64,000 bases of DNA from assembly GCA_024220505.1 (NCBI GenBank), contig JAKZZE010000018.1, forward strand, positions 310,001-374,000. Direction: 5' to 3'. Both the position numbers and the translations under genes were made by a program. Source of the stretch: Rhizopus arrhizus (taxonomy: Eukaryota; Mucoromycota; Mucoromycetes; Mucorales; Rhizopodaceae). The notes under the pieces were generated by a model. The model was not told the DNA's origin and made no database searches. It saw only the letters and a list, made by a program, of their open reading frames with translations. This document shows, one piece after another, positions 1-8,215 of this stretch (positions within the stretch are counted from its first letter, which is position 1; each line of letters starts with the position of its first letter).

Positions 1-118
1 TAATTTTTGTTCCTTCAATTGCTTGTAAGAGTTAATGGTTCCGGAATAGAATAAAATTGATAAAAATGAATAAAAAATAAGAGTTGGGTTAAGTATTGAT
101 ATTAGATTCGCTTGTAAG

Positions 119-147
119 TGACCACCAGATCTTGTTAAGTAGATCAA
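119..147 (+). repeat. CCACCAGATC repeat, copy 1
   Basis: Reads GTGACCACCAGATCTTG followed by TTAAGTAGATCAAA. The core through TTAAGTAGATCA is identical to copy 3 at 5392-5420 and similar to copy 2 at 577-604. The GATC...GATC halves could form a short hairpin. Confidence 0.6.
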
Positions 148-576
148 ACTTGTTTGTAATAAGGTAACTTGATGAAAGCTTTAAGAATGTTTATAACGAA
201 GATTATTGGTTTCAAGGGACTTGTCTTGCTTGTGTTTTAAGAATACTATACCAAAAGATTCAGGGATAAAGATACTTGATTTATTGGATAAAATATATTT
301 AAAATAAGTAAAATTAAGATATATAAGTCAAGATAAGTAAAGTAAAATAAAAATAAAAACTTGTCTATAAAATAGACAAAGGAAAATAAGATTTGACTTT
401 TGAAGTAAGGTTCGACTTTTGAAATAAAGTTTGTTTTTTGAAATAAGGTCCAAATGTTGAATAAAATTCAATATTGAAATAGATCCAGTATAGTGGTGTT
501 ATTTTATATCCTTGTGGGTTGGACGAGTGCTTTGTATAGAAGTTTTTCTTGAAATTTTAATGTAAGGTACTGTAGT

Positions 577-604
577 AACCACCAGATCTTTTATGTAAGA
601 TCAA
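577..604 (+). repeat. CCACCAGATC repeat, copy 2 (diverged)
   Basis: Reads AACCACCAGATCTTTTATG followed by TAAGATCAAA. It shares ACCACCAGATCTT and the downstream AGATCAAA with copy 1. The arms GATCTT and AAGATC are complementary, giving a 6-bp stem. Confidence 0.5.
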
Positions 605-1018
605 ATATAAGTAAATAAAACGTAAAGATAAAAAAAATAAAATAAACGGATCAGGAACTTTTTATGAGGAGGTTGCCTGTTTATTGAATAATATATAATA
701 AGATATATGAGTAGAACTGTACTGTCCTTTTTCTTTGACTAAATGGTTGTGATATTTATATATAATAATTTTTTTTGACCTTTTTCATTTTTTTGACTTT
801 TTTCATTTTCTTGACCTTTCTCATTTTTTTTTATTTTTTAGCTTCTTTGTTACAGTGGATTTACAAGGCGCAGTCAATATTGTAACTTGCTTCGTCACAG
901 TAGCTTTAAAAAAAAAAAATCGAAGTTGTTATTCCTATCCTTACTCCTACAACAGTTTGTCAAAAGTCAAAGTCTGCATCTTCACAACACAACGTAGGTT
1001 CAAAAAGCAAAAGATAAT

Positions 1019-1089
1019 TCCCTGACGGGGAATTGAACCCCGGCCACGTCGGTGAGAGCGACGGATCCTAGCCACTAGACCATCAAGGA
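1019..1089 (-). tRNA. tRNA-Glu (anticodon CTC)
   Basis: The minus strand folds as a complete cloverleaf. The acceptor arms are TCCTTGA and TCAGGGA (7 pairs, one G-T). The anticodon stem CGTCG/CGACG encloses the loop CTCTCAC, giving anticodon CTC. The T arm has the standard GGTTCAATTCC loop, and the D arm carries the usual TGGTCTAGTGGCTAGGA pattern of eukaryotic tRNA-Glu. There is no intron and no encoded CCA. T-rich sequence on the transcribed strand past the 3' end (complement of the A-tracts near 1001-1012) can serve as RNA polymerase III terminator. It lies about 175 bp from the outer end of a Tc1/mariner-like element. Confidence 0.93.
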
Positions 1090-1266
1090 TTTTGTGATTT
1101 GTGACAATTTAATTAAATATGGTTAAGCATTATCCGAGCCGGAGCATTGTCCGGTCCGGATATTGTGACAGCTTTCCCTTTTTTTTTATTTTTGTTTGAA
1201 GTATGAACCTTTACTTATATTTTTCGGTAAATTTGAGTAAGGCTCTGGAATAAAATGATAAAGTTA

Positions 1267-1318
1267 AAGCCAGATTTGATAAAATGTTTTCACTAAAATT
1301 AAGGAAAGTCTAGAGCTA
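1267..1318 (+). repeat. Left terminal inverted repeat of the Tc1/mariner-like element
   Basis: It contains the 30-base core at 1271-1300 that is the exact reverse complement of 7664-7693, followed by a diverged TTGAGAAAAGGTTAGAGCTAA-like stretch. It starts about 145 bp upstream of the transposase remnant. Confidence 0.75.
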
Positions 1319-1410
1319 AATTGATAACGGCCAAGAAAAAAAAATTGATAGAAGCTCAGAAAAAAATTGAGAAAGTCTTCCTTTTAAAATACTAAAAAAA
1401 TATTATATCA

Positions 1411-2749
1411 ATGAACACTGATTTTGAAATGAATGAATTAAGTCTCCAACAAGAGGAAGAGGAACAAACTACCGAGATTTATGTTAGCATGATGTCTATG
1501 ATGAGATCTAAATGGGTAACCGCTATGCCTTCCTCAGACGTTATGGATCTCGATGAAGAAGTTAATGAAGAACTGGGAGCTCTTGACCCAGAAGAGAATA
1601 ACTATAACGAAGATAATAGTGAAAATGAGAATGAAAAGTAACGATAAACTAGCAAAGCCCACTGTCGAAGAATTTGTTAAGAAACTTGCCAGCAACAATA
1701 AAGAAAATGAGAAAACTTTGAAGTACAGAAAGTACAGCCAGGAACAAATCAAAGAGTTTATCTGCTTGATAACAGAAATGGTTCCTGTAAAAGACGCAGC
1801 TTTATGAACTGGTATCGTTTTAAGTTCAACTTACCGTTTCCGAAAACAATGGACGGAAGAGGGGAAGATACGTGAAACAAAAAAAAAGAGGACGTGTTGT
1901 TGGAACTGTTTCTGATTTAAAAGAAGAACACACAGTATTTTTAACAAAAATTATGGACGATTTTGCAACTATTACTATTACGCAAATGTAGGAGATGTTG
2001 CACCAAGGGTTCTCTGGATTGTCTGTTAGTAAGTCTTTTGTTTATAGACATGCCAGAAACAACTGTGCTTTGTCTATGAAAAAAACTAGAGAAAATAGTC
2101 GAATCTAGAAACTCGAAAGAGACGATTCTAAAGAGAAAAAAAAAATACTATAATGCAATGGATGGCTGACAGCGAGTTTGATTTTGAGAAGAGCTGCATA
2201 TTTTTAGACGAAGCAGGTTTTAATCTTCATATGACGCGAACTCGAGGTTGGTCGAAAAAGGGAAAACCTGCAAAGTCAGTAGTTCCAGCTTCCAGAGGTA
2301 CGTCCATTACAATCCTCGGAGCTATTTCATCTCAAGGTGTTATCGACATATCTTTGAGAAAGGCCATCACAGTTGCCGGATCTAAAAAAAGAAAATCAGA
2401 CGGAAAAGTTATTCAAACTACAGCTAGAGTTGGAATGAGAACCGAACACTATTTAGCATATTTAAGTAACGTAATGGACGTCTTGGATAAGAACGACATG
2501 AAAGGGTTTTACTTAGTGATGGACAAGGCTCCTATTCATAAGCCTGCCACAGTAGGAATTTTTATTGAGAAAAGAGGATACAAATGTGCTTATCTTCCTC
2601 CCTATTCACCTTTCCTCAACCTCATTGAGCTATCCTGGTCGAAGATAAAGTATGGTATCAAAAGAAGCCCATTTGATACTGGCGACACATTGAAACCAAG
2701 AATAATGGAGTCCTGTTCAAAGGTAACTTTGAAAGATTGCCAGGGATAG
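1411..2749 (+). pseudogene. Broken Tc1/mariner (DD34E) transposase
   Basis: The C-terminal half (2153-2749, 198 aa) is intact and has the DDE catalytic set: first Asp in FLDEAGFN, second Asp in VMDKAPIH, and Glu in PFLNLIELSW, with 34 residues between the second Asp and the Glu. This is the fungal IS630/Tc1/mariner fold. The N-terminal half is spread over different frames. The frame from 1411 stops at 1639, coding continues in another frame to about 1807, and a helix-turn-helix-like portion up to about 2150 is interrupted by frameshifts and stops. The acidic N-terminus followed by a K-rich region fits a DNA-binding transposase N-terminus. At least two frameshifts mean it is not functional. 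Tc1/mariner transposases cut and paste the element into TA sites. Confidence 0.85.
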
Positions 2750-2860
2750 GATTCATCATTCTATCAGATTTTTTGAAAGATGTTTAGCAATGGAAAAGAA
2801 CCTTTAGTTTTCAAATAAATTTATTTTCTCAATCTTTTTCTCAATTTTTTTTAAGCTTTT

Positions 2861-2888
2861 ATCAATTTATCTCTAACCTTTTCTCAAT
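2861..2888 (-). repeat. Interrupted copy of the right mariner terminus
   Basis: ATCAATTTATCTCTAACC followed by TTTTCTCAAT matches, in reverse complement, the inner part of the left terminus. The words CTCTAACCTTTTCTCAAT recur exactly at 7649-7666, where the terminus continues to its outer end. After 2888 the sequence departs from the terminal repeat, marking the left junction of the insertion. Confidence 0.6.
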
Positions 2889-3290
2889 ACGAATAGAAGC
2901 TCTTCTACGAAAGAGAGCCCAATGTCTGAGGAGCATGTCAAAAGTGCAATGATTCAAAAGAATTGAATCGAACTCAAAGGTTTGGTATTGAGAGAGGTTC
3001 ATCTACAAAAAGTGCTGACTCAAAGCATATCTTCACAAAGAACATCCAAACAATTATAGCATACAGACTAAATACTTACGAGATTGCAGTGATGTGGTAG
3101 TAAAAACGAGTGATAGGGCTCAAGTGGAAAAATAAAAACTTGTAATTGTGTTCTAACATGACAAAGGCTTCCACATTAATTCTAACTTTACTAATGGTAT
3201 TAACCGCCGTATAAATCACATACTGCACAACATTGTAAAATATATAGCTATCTTCATAATTATCATCAACGAAATATTATCTTTATTCTT
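2889..3290. other. No recognisable content between two element ends
   Basis: About 400 bp between the interrupted mariner terminus and the left inverted repeat of the 3291-5265 element. I see no ORF, RNA gene or repeat that I can name. It may be old target DNA carried along or decayed transposon. Confidence 0.5.
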
Positions 3291-3366
3291 AACAGAAAAT
3301 CAGTTAAATAGTTTTCCAAGGTAAACCAAGTGTACGCCTGAAAAAAAAAAACGAGGTAAACTGAGC
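3291..3366 (+). repeat. Left terminal inverted repeat
   Basis: Inverted match to 5189-5265 over the full length, with a few substitutions and a small difference in the poly-A tract. Confidence 0.85.
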
Positions 3367-3532
3367 CTCAATAAAAGGCCGGTTTGAACTTAGCCCAATC
3401 AAGTTTAAAAGTAGTTTTTTTCTTGTTTCAAAAGCAAACAGTGGTTTGCTTCTAAGGTAAAGTGCTTGACTAGTCCAAGGTTTAATCAGGAATTAAACTA
3501 AATGCATTAGAATTAGTTTTGGTTACATTTTA

Positions 3533-3676
3533 ATGATTGATGATGACATGGAAATACCACGAGAGAAAGCGATTTGCATGCTTTATTGCAAAGAATATAG
3601 TGAAGAAAATGCCGATAGACTCCTAAAGATAATTGATAAAAATGAATTAGATATTTTTATCAAACTAGTCCATTAA
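3533..3676 (+). CDS. Small 47-aa ORF inside the inverted-repeat element
   Basis: An intact ORF starts ATG ATT GAT and ends at the TAA at 3674. The product is acidic at the start (MIDDDME), predicted helical, and ends IFIKLVH. Composition and codon use look protein-like, and it sits 167 bp inside the left inverted repeat, pointing toward the convergent recombinase-like gene. I do not recognise a family. It could be an accessory protein of the element, the last exon of a longer gene, or a chance ORF. Length alone gives weak support. Confidence 0.35.
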   Translation: MIDDDMEIPREKAICMLYCKEYSEENADRLLKIIDKNELDIFIKLVH

Positions 3677-3813
3677 AGCCGGCACTTGTTCCAATTTTTA
3701 ACATTTTTGCTGAACCTCATATGTACAAGCGATATAAATCAAATAAATATATTGTAAAATAAAAAAAAATCAGCAATACAATGTGTATCAATGAATGGGA
3801 GGGAATAACAAGT

Positions 3814-3814
<1 letters not shown>

Positions 3815-3853
<39 letters not shown>
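3815..3853 (+). repeat. T39 homopolymer
   Basis: An uninterrupted run of 39 T. On the minus strand this is a poly-A run that follows directly after the TAA stop (3852-3854) of the recombinase-like gene. Confidence 0.9.
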
Positions 3854-3858
<5 letters not shown>

Positions 3859-5137
3859 TCTTTAGATCTTTGGCATGGAGACTCTCGACAATTAAATGTA
3901 AGTAGTATGCTAATGCCATCGAGAATTTGTTTACGATCATATACAATAACGTCACAAACAAAAGGGAAGCAATCCACTATTATTTTTTCAATTGATTTGT
4001 TATCACTACAAAAGTAATCAGTACTCATCAAAAGCCACGCTTACTAAAAAAAAATATTCACCTGACAAATTGGAAGACATTGGTATGATTTGTGCATAAA
4101 CCGCTGTAATCGATAACAATTAAGCATATCTTTTGACTAGTGGAGGATACAACATTGATCATATCTACAAAATAACATACTTAGTACTTTTAAATTCGCA
4201 TGGGAATATACACATATAATACCCTGGGTATTGCCATGAACATTTTTTAATTTAGCTAAGGTTTCAACGCAGTCTTTAACATCCCTTGATTCGATACTGC
4301 TACTTGCTTCAGATGAATATGATACATAGCATTTATCCACTTTACATCTATTGTACAGATTATTCGCCATCATTTGAATATTCTTATCTCTTTAATTAGC
4401 ATGTCCAACAGACTTGTGAGCATATCCAATCAAAAGAAAATCTTTTTTCAAATTTTGCAAATACTGTTGGTAGTTTGCTAATCTTGATACAATATTATTT
4501 GCAATTGTTTCTACAACAGAGAATAAAAAGTAAGTAGACGCTCATAAAAAAAACTATTCCAAGATTACTATGAAATTCAGGCTTTAAAACATATATATCT
4601 CTTTTACGAGCAGAGACTCCAGATTGTTGTCTTTTTCGGGAAAAAGGTACTTGAATATAATATACTTTGGATTTGGTCCATTGAGCGAATTGAGTTTCGG
4701 TTTCAAATCTGTTGGTATATTGCTTTACAGTATTAAATATATCTTCGGTACAGACAGCTTTTAGTTCATAACTTTCATTGTGAGCCAATTTAAGATGGGA
4801 AAAAATTGCATTCACAAATTGTGAAATTTGTGAATCACTCTCTAAATTATAGATATTAGAAATGCTTTTTAACAAGTTTTTTAATGTACTTACTTAACAG
4901 TATATTGCTCTCGGCTTCATTGGTTTTTGGTGGAGCTGGTGAAAGATACTTTTTGTAGGTGAAGGGATCATAGTTAATTCTTTCCTTTGGAACCAGTACG
5001 GGATTTCTTTTTGATAAATCATAACAGGCTTCCAGGTCACCATAGCTTTCTAATTTACTTCTTGCTGTTATGACATTATTATCTGTAAATTCCAAACCAA
5101 ATAAAACGCATAATGCGTAATCGCGAGAAATATTCAT
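3852..5137 (-). pseudogene. Broken serine-recombinase-like gene of the inverted-repeat element
   Basis: Coding sequence can be followed through at least four exons. Exon 1 starts at 5137 (MNISRDYALCVLFGLEF) and ends at about 4896 with a GTAAGT donor. Exon 2 resumes near 4846 after TTTAG and ends at about 4565. Exon 3 begins near 4510 after TTGTAG and contains IGYAHKSVGHAN, then an in-frame TAA (4392-4394), then YNRCKVDKCYVSYS. The next segments hold KICLIVIDYSGLCTN and, after an intron, DVIVYDRKQILDG, ending at a TAA at 3852. IGYA.KS resembles the YxRxS catalytic motif of small serine recombinases, with His where Arg is expected, and the later IDYSGLCTN fits the DRLSRN-type strand. The N-terminal 200 residues match nothing I know. 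The premature stop makes it a pseudogene. Function is inferred from motif only. Confidence 0.5.
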
Positions 5138-5188
5138 TTTTAATTGAAAGAAAATGGATCCTGCAAGTTTACGTTTTTTTCAAGCTCG

Positions 5189-5265
5189 GGCTTAGTTTAC
5201 CTTTTTTTTTTTTTTCAAGCGTACATTTGGTTTACCTCAGAAAACTATTCAACTGATTTTCTGTT
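5189..5265 (-). repeat. Right terminal inverted repeat
   Basis: Reverse complement of 3291-3366 with minor differences. It lies just upstream of the recombinase-like gene's start codon (5137), so it probably also contains that gene's promoter. Confidence 0.85.
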
Positions 5266-5391
5266 GTGAGATTGTTAGGCTTTCGGGTTTAAGTAGGTTT
5301 GGTATAGGTTATTGAGACAAATTTTTGGTAATTGAATAAAATAATATCCAAAAAGAGTAGATAATTTGAGTTGTAAGTTCGCTTGAGTAGA

Positions 5392-5420
5392 GTGACCACC
5401 AGATCTTGTTAAGTAGATCA
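5392..5420 (+). repeat. CCACCAGATC repeat, copy 3
   Basis: GTGACCACCAGATCTTG followed by TTAAGTAGATCA, identical in its core to copy 1 at 119-147. It lies in the non-coding flank of the DIRS-like fragment. Confidence 0.6.
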
Positions 5421-5698
5421 GTCTGAATTGAATAAAAGTAAAATAAAAAGATAAAATAAAAAAGAGATTACAATAAAGTATATGATTCAAGGGATTATTG
5501 ATTCTTTCTGTTTGTAAAATAAAAGAAGTATTTTGTTTCAAAAGAGATTTATTTGGATAAGGTAAGATAATTTTTTTTTTGTAAGGGAGGTCGTTTATGA
5601 CCCCCGGTTTTTTATTGGTTTAAATCTTGAAATTGATTTTTCTGTCCTACAGTGTTTTTGGTTTTTTCTATTTCATTTATAGTCCAGTGGACTGATAG

Positions 5699-6790
5699 CT
5701 AAAGGTATAGGCAATTATTTACAAGATGATGAACTAAAACTACATTGGGAATGATTATTCTACAGAAAGGAAACTGACGAACATAATCCGGTGAAAATTG
5801 ATAAGGTAAGATAATAATAATAATACTTGATAAATTGTTGATATTTATATGTTTTTGGTTTTCTTGATTTGTTGTCGTTCCTAAACTAATCCCAGTTGAC
5901 TCCAATGTGATACGCTTCTCTGTAGAAAAAATTGAATTTCTGATTGCTGTACTAGAAGATGCCTGTGAAGATGGTTTATAATAGTATTTTTCAAATGTAT
6001 TTGAGTTCAGGCTTCAATTGGCGTGTTTTTTGACATCTTGAATTTTGTGACCCAATTCTACAGCTTTGGTACTTGAGGCAGCGCGTATTAAGTGTGCTTG
6101 AAATACATTCGTGTCAACCCCAGCGGCTTCCATTGCTGTCTTTATCCAGTTTGCTACTGTTGTTGGTCTTACGGTGGTCGATACCTTAGGAGAATCAATA
6201 TACGTCAGGAAAAGAGTGTGATCATCTGGTGAGTCTTTTCGTAGTTTGGCAGTCTTGGAAAGAAATTTGGAGGTTGTTGGTACAGGGCATAATTCTTCCT
6301 CTTTGTTTTGTCCCAGAATAATTGATTTGATTTGACTTTCCTTCGGGGTTCTTGCATGAACTCGCATGGTCATTCCATTTTCATCCTCTTTCAAAATAAT
6401 GTCTCGATGTTGTAGTCTGCCGATGTCGGACCTTGGTCTCCCACATTGTAGCCATACATAATAATAAAATCGTTTTTAGTTGTAGCTGTTCTAATGATAA
6501 CGTTTCTGAGGGTGATAACTGCTTCTTGACATACTCGACTAAAATGTTGATATCCCAAGTTACCAATTGTTGTTCAGTTGGAATCTTGACCTCAGATTTA
6601 CGCTTTGCTGCAAAAAATTCCTTGATCACCATTTGTTCCGCAATTTGTTGTTTGTCAGGATACAAAATTGAGAAAACCGAAGCAATAGATGAACATAAAG
6701 TGTTAAGGTGATTGCTAGAAAAGTCTTGGTTATGTCGTAAAAATTGTAGAACATTGAGCGTATTGTATTCGACTGGATCTCATCGAGGTT
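5699..6790 (-). pseudogene. DIRS-like tyrosine recombinase, inactivated
   Basis: A DIRS YR-type recombinase reads across several frames. The N-terminal core-binding part begins near 6760 (VEYNTLNVLQFLRH), runs through YPDKQQIAEQM and shifts frame near 6400. The catalytic part follows, with the HLIRAASS box (His-x-x-Arg) near 6080 and FEKYYY, which should supply the nucleophilic Tyr, near 5990. A TGA at 6014-6016 replaces the Trp codon expected after KKHAN in this family. At least one frameshift and one nonsense change inactivate it. In intact elements this enzyme inserts a circular DNA intermediate without making target duplications. Confidence 0.75.
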
Positions 6791-6798
6791 GTTGAGTT

Positions 6799-7430
6799 TC
6801 ACACCATTTTACCCAATTGTTCCATCCATGATCGTATGCTTTTTGTGTTGATTGCCTTATCTTGAAATTTAAATAATCGATTGTATGTTGGTCTGACCAT
6901 CTTGTAGCCTTTTGTGGTTGATAACAGCCAAGCGGCTAGACTCCATTTCTTGTTCATCTTCCATATTATAGGTGGATTCAAATGCTTCATGTTCAGTATC
7001 ATCGGGAACCAGAACTGGCTCGGCCACAATGGTGTCACTAGTACAACTCTTGTTAATCGTTGCTGTTTTATTAATTTGAGAACTTGTGGTATCATCTTCC
7101 AAGGTGGGTAAGCATACATCCCCTTCTTGAGCCAATGTTGTTTCACTGCATCCACTGATGCTGCTGCTGCTGCTGGGTCTGAGGTTAGTGTCCAATAAGT
7201 TGGTAGTTGATAATTGTGGCTCGCTGCAAAGGCGTCTATCTTTAGTCTGCCCCATTGCTGTTGGATCGTGTTGAACATCTGTTTTGGAATGGCTGATTCG
7301 TAAAATGGTTGTTTGACTCGACTCAGTTTGTCCGCTTGAGTGTTGAGAACTCCTGGAATGTGTTGATAAATAAATTTGATGTTGTTCATTGATATCTGAG
7401 ATATCAGTCATAGTACTTTCACGATGCGCG
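6799..7430 (-). pseudogene. DIRS-like reverse transcriptase, RNase H C-terminal part
   Basis: The 196-residue open stretch (7389-6799) contains QHIPGVLNTQADKLSR, the RNase H signature of DIRS/Ngaro elements, followed by WGRLKIDAFA, YAYPPWKMIPQVL and VTPLWPSQFW, the characteristic C-terminal tail after RNase H. Just upstream in frame is a TGA (7408-7410) where a Trp codon would fit, and the reverse transcriptase core is absent. The reading frame then breaks at 6799 before the recombinase. It encodes no functional protein. Confidence 0.8.
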
Positions 7431-7647
7431 GCTTAGAAAGATATGAGGGAAAAAGGGAAAAAGTTTATTATGATTATTATAAGGAAAATAAAGCGTGGCT
7501 CAGAGTGCATGTATCACATTTTCAGTCTTCGTTTCGTCAACATTCGTATTTCATTGAGTTATCAAAAAATATTGAGGGCATGAACTTAGTTCAGATCCGA
7601 ACTTTCTTCGTCAAGTGGTACAGTTTGATTAAAAGAATTTCTATTTA

Positions 7648-7703
7648 GCTCTAACCTTTTCTCAATTTTAGTGAAAACATTTTATCAAATCTGGCGCTTT
7701 AAT
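7648..7703 (-). repeat. Right outer terminal inverted repeat of the Tc1/mariner-like element
   Basis: Contains 7664-7693, the exact reverse complement of 1271-1300, and the CTCTAACCTTTTCTCAAT word also found at 2871-2888. It ends in CGCTTTAA, mirroring TTAAAGC at the left end. Confidence 0.75.
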
Positions 7704-7705
7704 TT

Positions 7706-8215
7706 GTGGAAATAGTGTAAAATAAATATCATTGGGATTGGAGTAAAGGAGAACTTTTATATTGTTTTCATCTCCAGAGTAAAAAATCATTTTTATACTC
7801 TCGCTGTTTTTCTTGTTTTTCAAAATAAAACAATCTGAGATGATGAATATGGGGAGAAGTATAGGATGTAACGTATAATCAAGGCCAGAATCGTTTCAAA
7901 GAGACACACATAGTATGTATGTCTCCTAAAAAGGTTATTTAGGCTTATTATTAGACCTTATCAAATGACAAATCTATTCTTTTGGCCATGAAAGAATTGT
8001 TGTGTCATTGACGTTGTATTAAAAAAGTTGAGTCTGGTAACTGCAAGCAATGTTATCTCTTTTAATCTCGTGCTTTATCTTTTAGGATAACCAAGCTATA
8101 TTTTTGATTGTTTATTTATTTATTTTATTTTTTTTTAAAAAAAAAAAGGCTATTTCACAATATTAAAATGAGAGTTGAGATATAGTGAATGAATGAATAA
8201 TAGCAAAAGCTAACT
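7706..8215. other. Intergenic, nothing recognised
   Basis: About 500 bp of AT-rich DNA between the transposon cluster and the 3' end of the GDP-fucose transporter gene. It has a T-rich then A-rich stretch near 8110-8150. The 3' UTR and poly(A) signal of the downstream gene should lie in the last 150 bp. Confidence 0.5.

Larger units (their letters stand above)
1..1018. other. AT-rich non-coding stretch, likely retroelement debris
   Basis: I see no credible coding region here. The sequence is strongly AT-rich with many AAATAAA-like words and T-rich tracts around 765-840. Two copies of a CCACCAGATC-containing motif occur (about 119-147 and 577-604), and a third lies at about 5392-5420, in the non-coding flank of the DIRS-like fragment. 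The surrounding words also look alike at 46-150 and 5328-5425 (both have AATAAAAT tracts and a TTCGCTTG word before the motif). The inference is that this is the non-coding end of a related, older retroelement copy. It could instead be ordinary intergenic DNA sharing a short repeat. Confidence 0.4.
3291..5265. mobile_element. 1,975-bp element with 76-bp terminal inverted repeats and a recombinase-like gene
   Basis: Positions 3291-3366 and 5189-5265 are inverted copies of each other. Both begin AACAGAAAATCAGTT from the outside and share the internal words TAGTTTTC, GGTAAACCAA, TGTACGC, a poly-A tract and GGTAAACT.AGCC. Inside are a broken minus-strand multi-exon gene (3852-5137) with serine-recombinase-like motifs and a 47-codon plus-strand ORF (3533-3676). 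No target-site duplication is evident: CTTTATTCTT flanks the left and GTGAGATTGT the right. Absence of a duplication would fit a site-specific recombinase rather than a DDE enzyme, but the element is old. I do not recognise it as a named family. Confidence 0.7.
5266..7430 (-). mobile_element. DIRS-type tyrosine-recombinase retrotransposon fragment
   Basis: On the minus strand the order is RNase H tail of a reverse transcriptase polyprotein (about 7430-6799), then a tyrosine recombinase (about 6790-5699), then about 430 bp of AT-rich non-coding DNA with a CCACCAGATC repeat. This order and the recombinase in place of a DDE integrase define DIRS-like elements (Dictyostelium DIRS-1 group), which occur in Mucoromycota. 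The reverse transcriptase core and gag are missing upstream, so the copy is 5'-truncated. Exact borders are not visible. Stops and frameshifts show it is dead. Confidence 0.75.
1265..7705. mobile_element. Tc1/mariner-like element split by nested insertions
   Basis: The 30 bases at 1271-1300 match perfectly, in inverted orientation, the 30 bases at 7664-7693. The similarity extends on both sides to about 1267-1318 and 7648-7703, and both ends are bordered by TTAA/TA-like sequence. These are read as the outer terminal inverted repeats of one Tc1/mariner-like element (TA target). The transposase remnant lies just inside the left end (1411-2749). A second partial copy of the right terminus occurs at 2861-2888, so about 4.75 kb (roughly 2889-7647) appears to have been inserted within the right end. 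That insert holds a separate inverted-repeat element and a DIRS-like fragment. The alternative is that the 7.65-kb end belongs to a different copy of the same family. Confidence 0.55.

Noticed and set aside
6869..7411. 180-residue minus-strand ORF overlapping the RNase H tail
   Set aside because: Out of frame with the QHIPGVLN signature; a shadow frame.
7424..7648. 74-residue plus-strand ORF between the DIRS fragment and the mariner end
   Set aside because: No recognisable motif, lies in element debris, and composition gives no support; probably chance.
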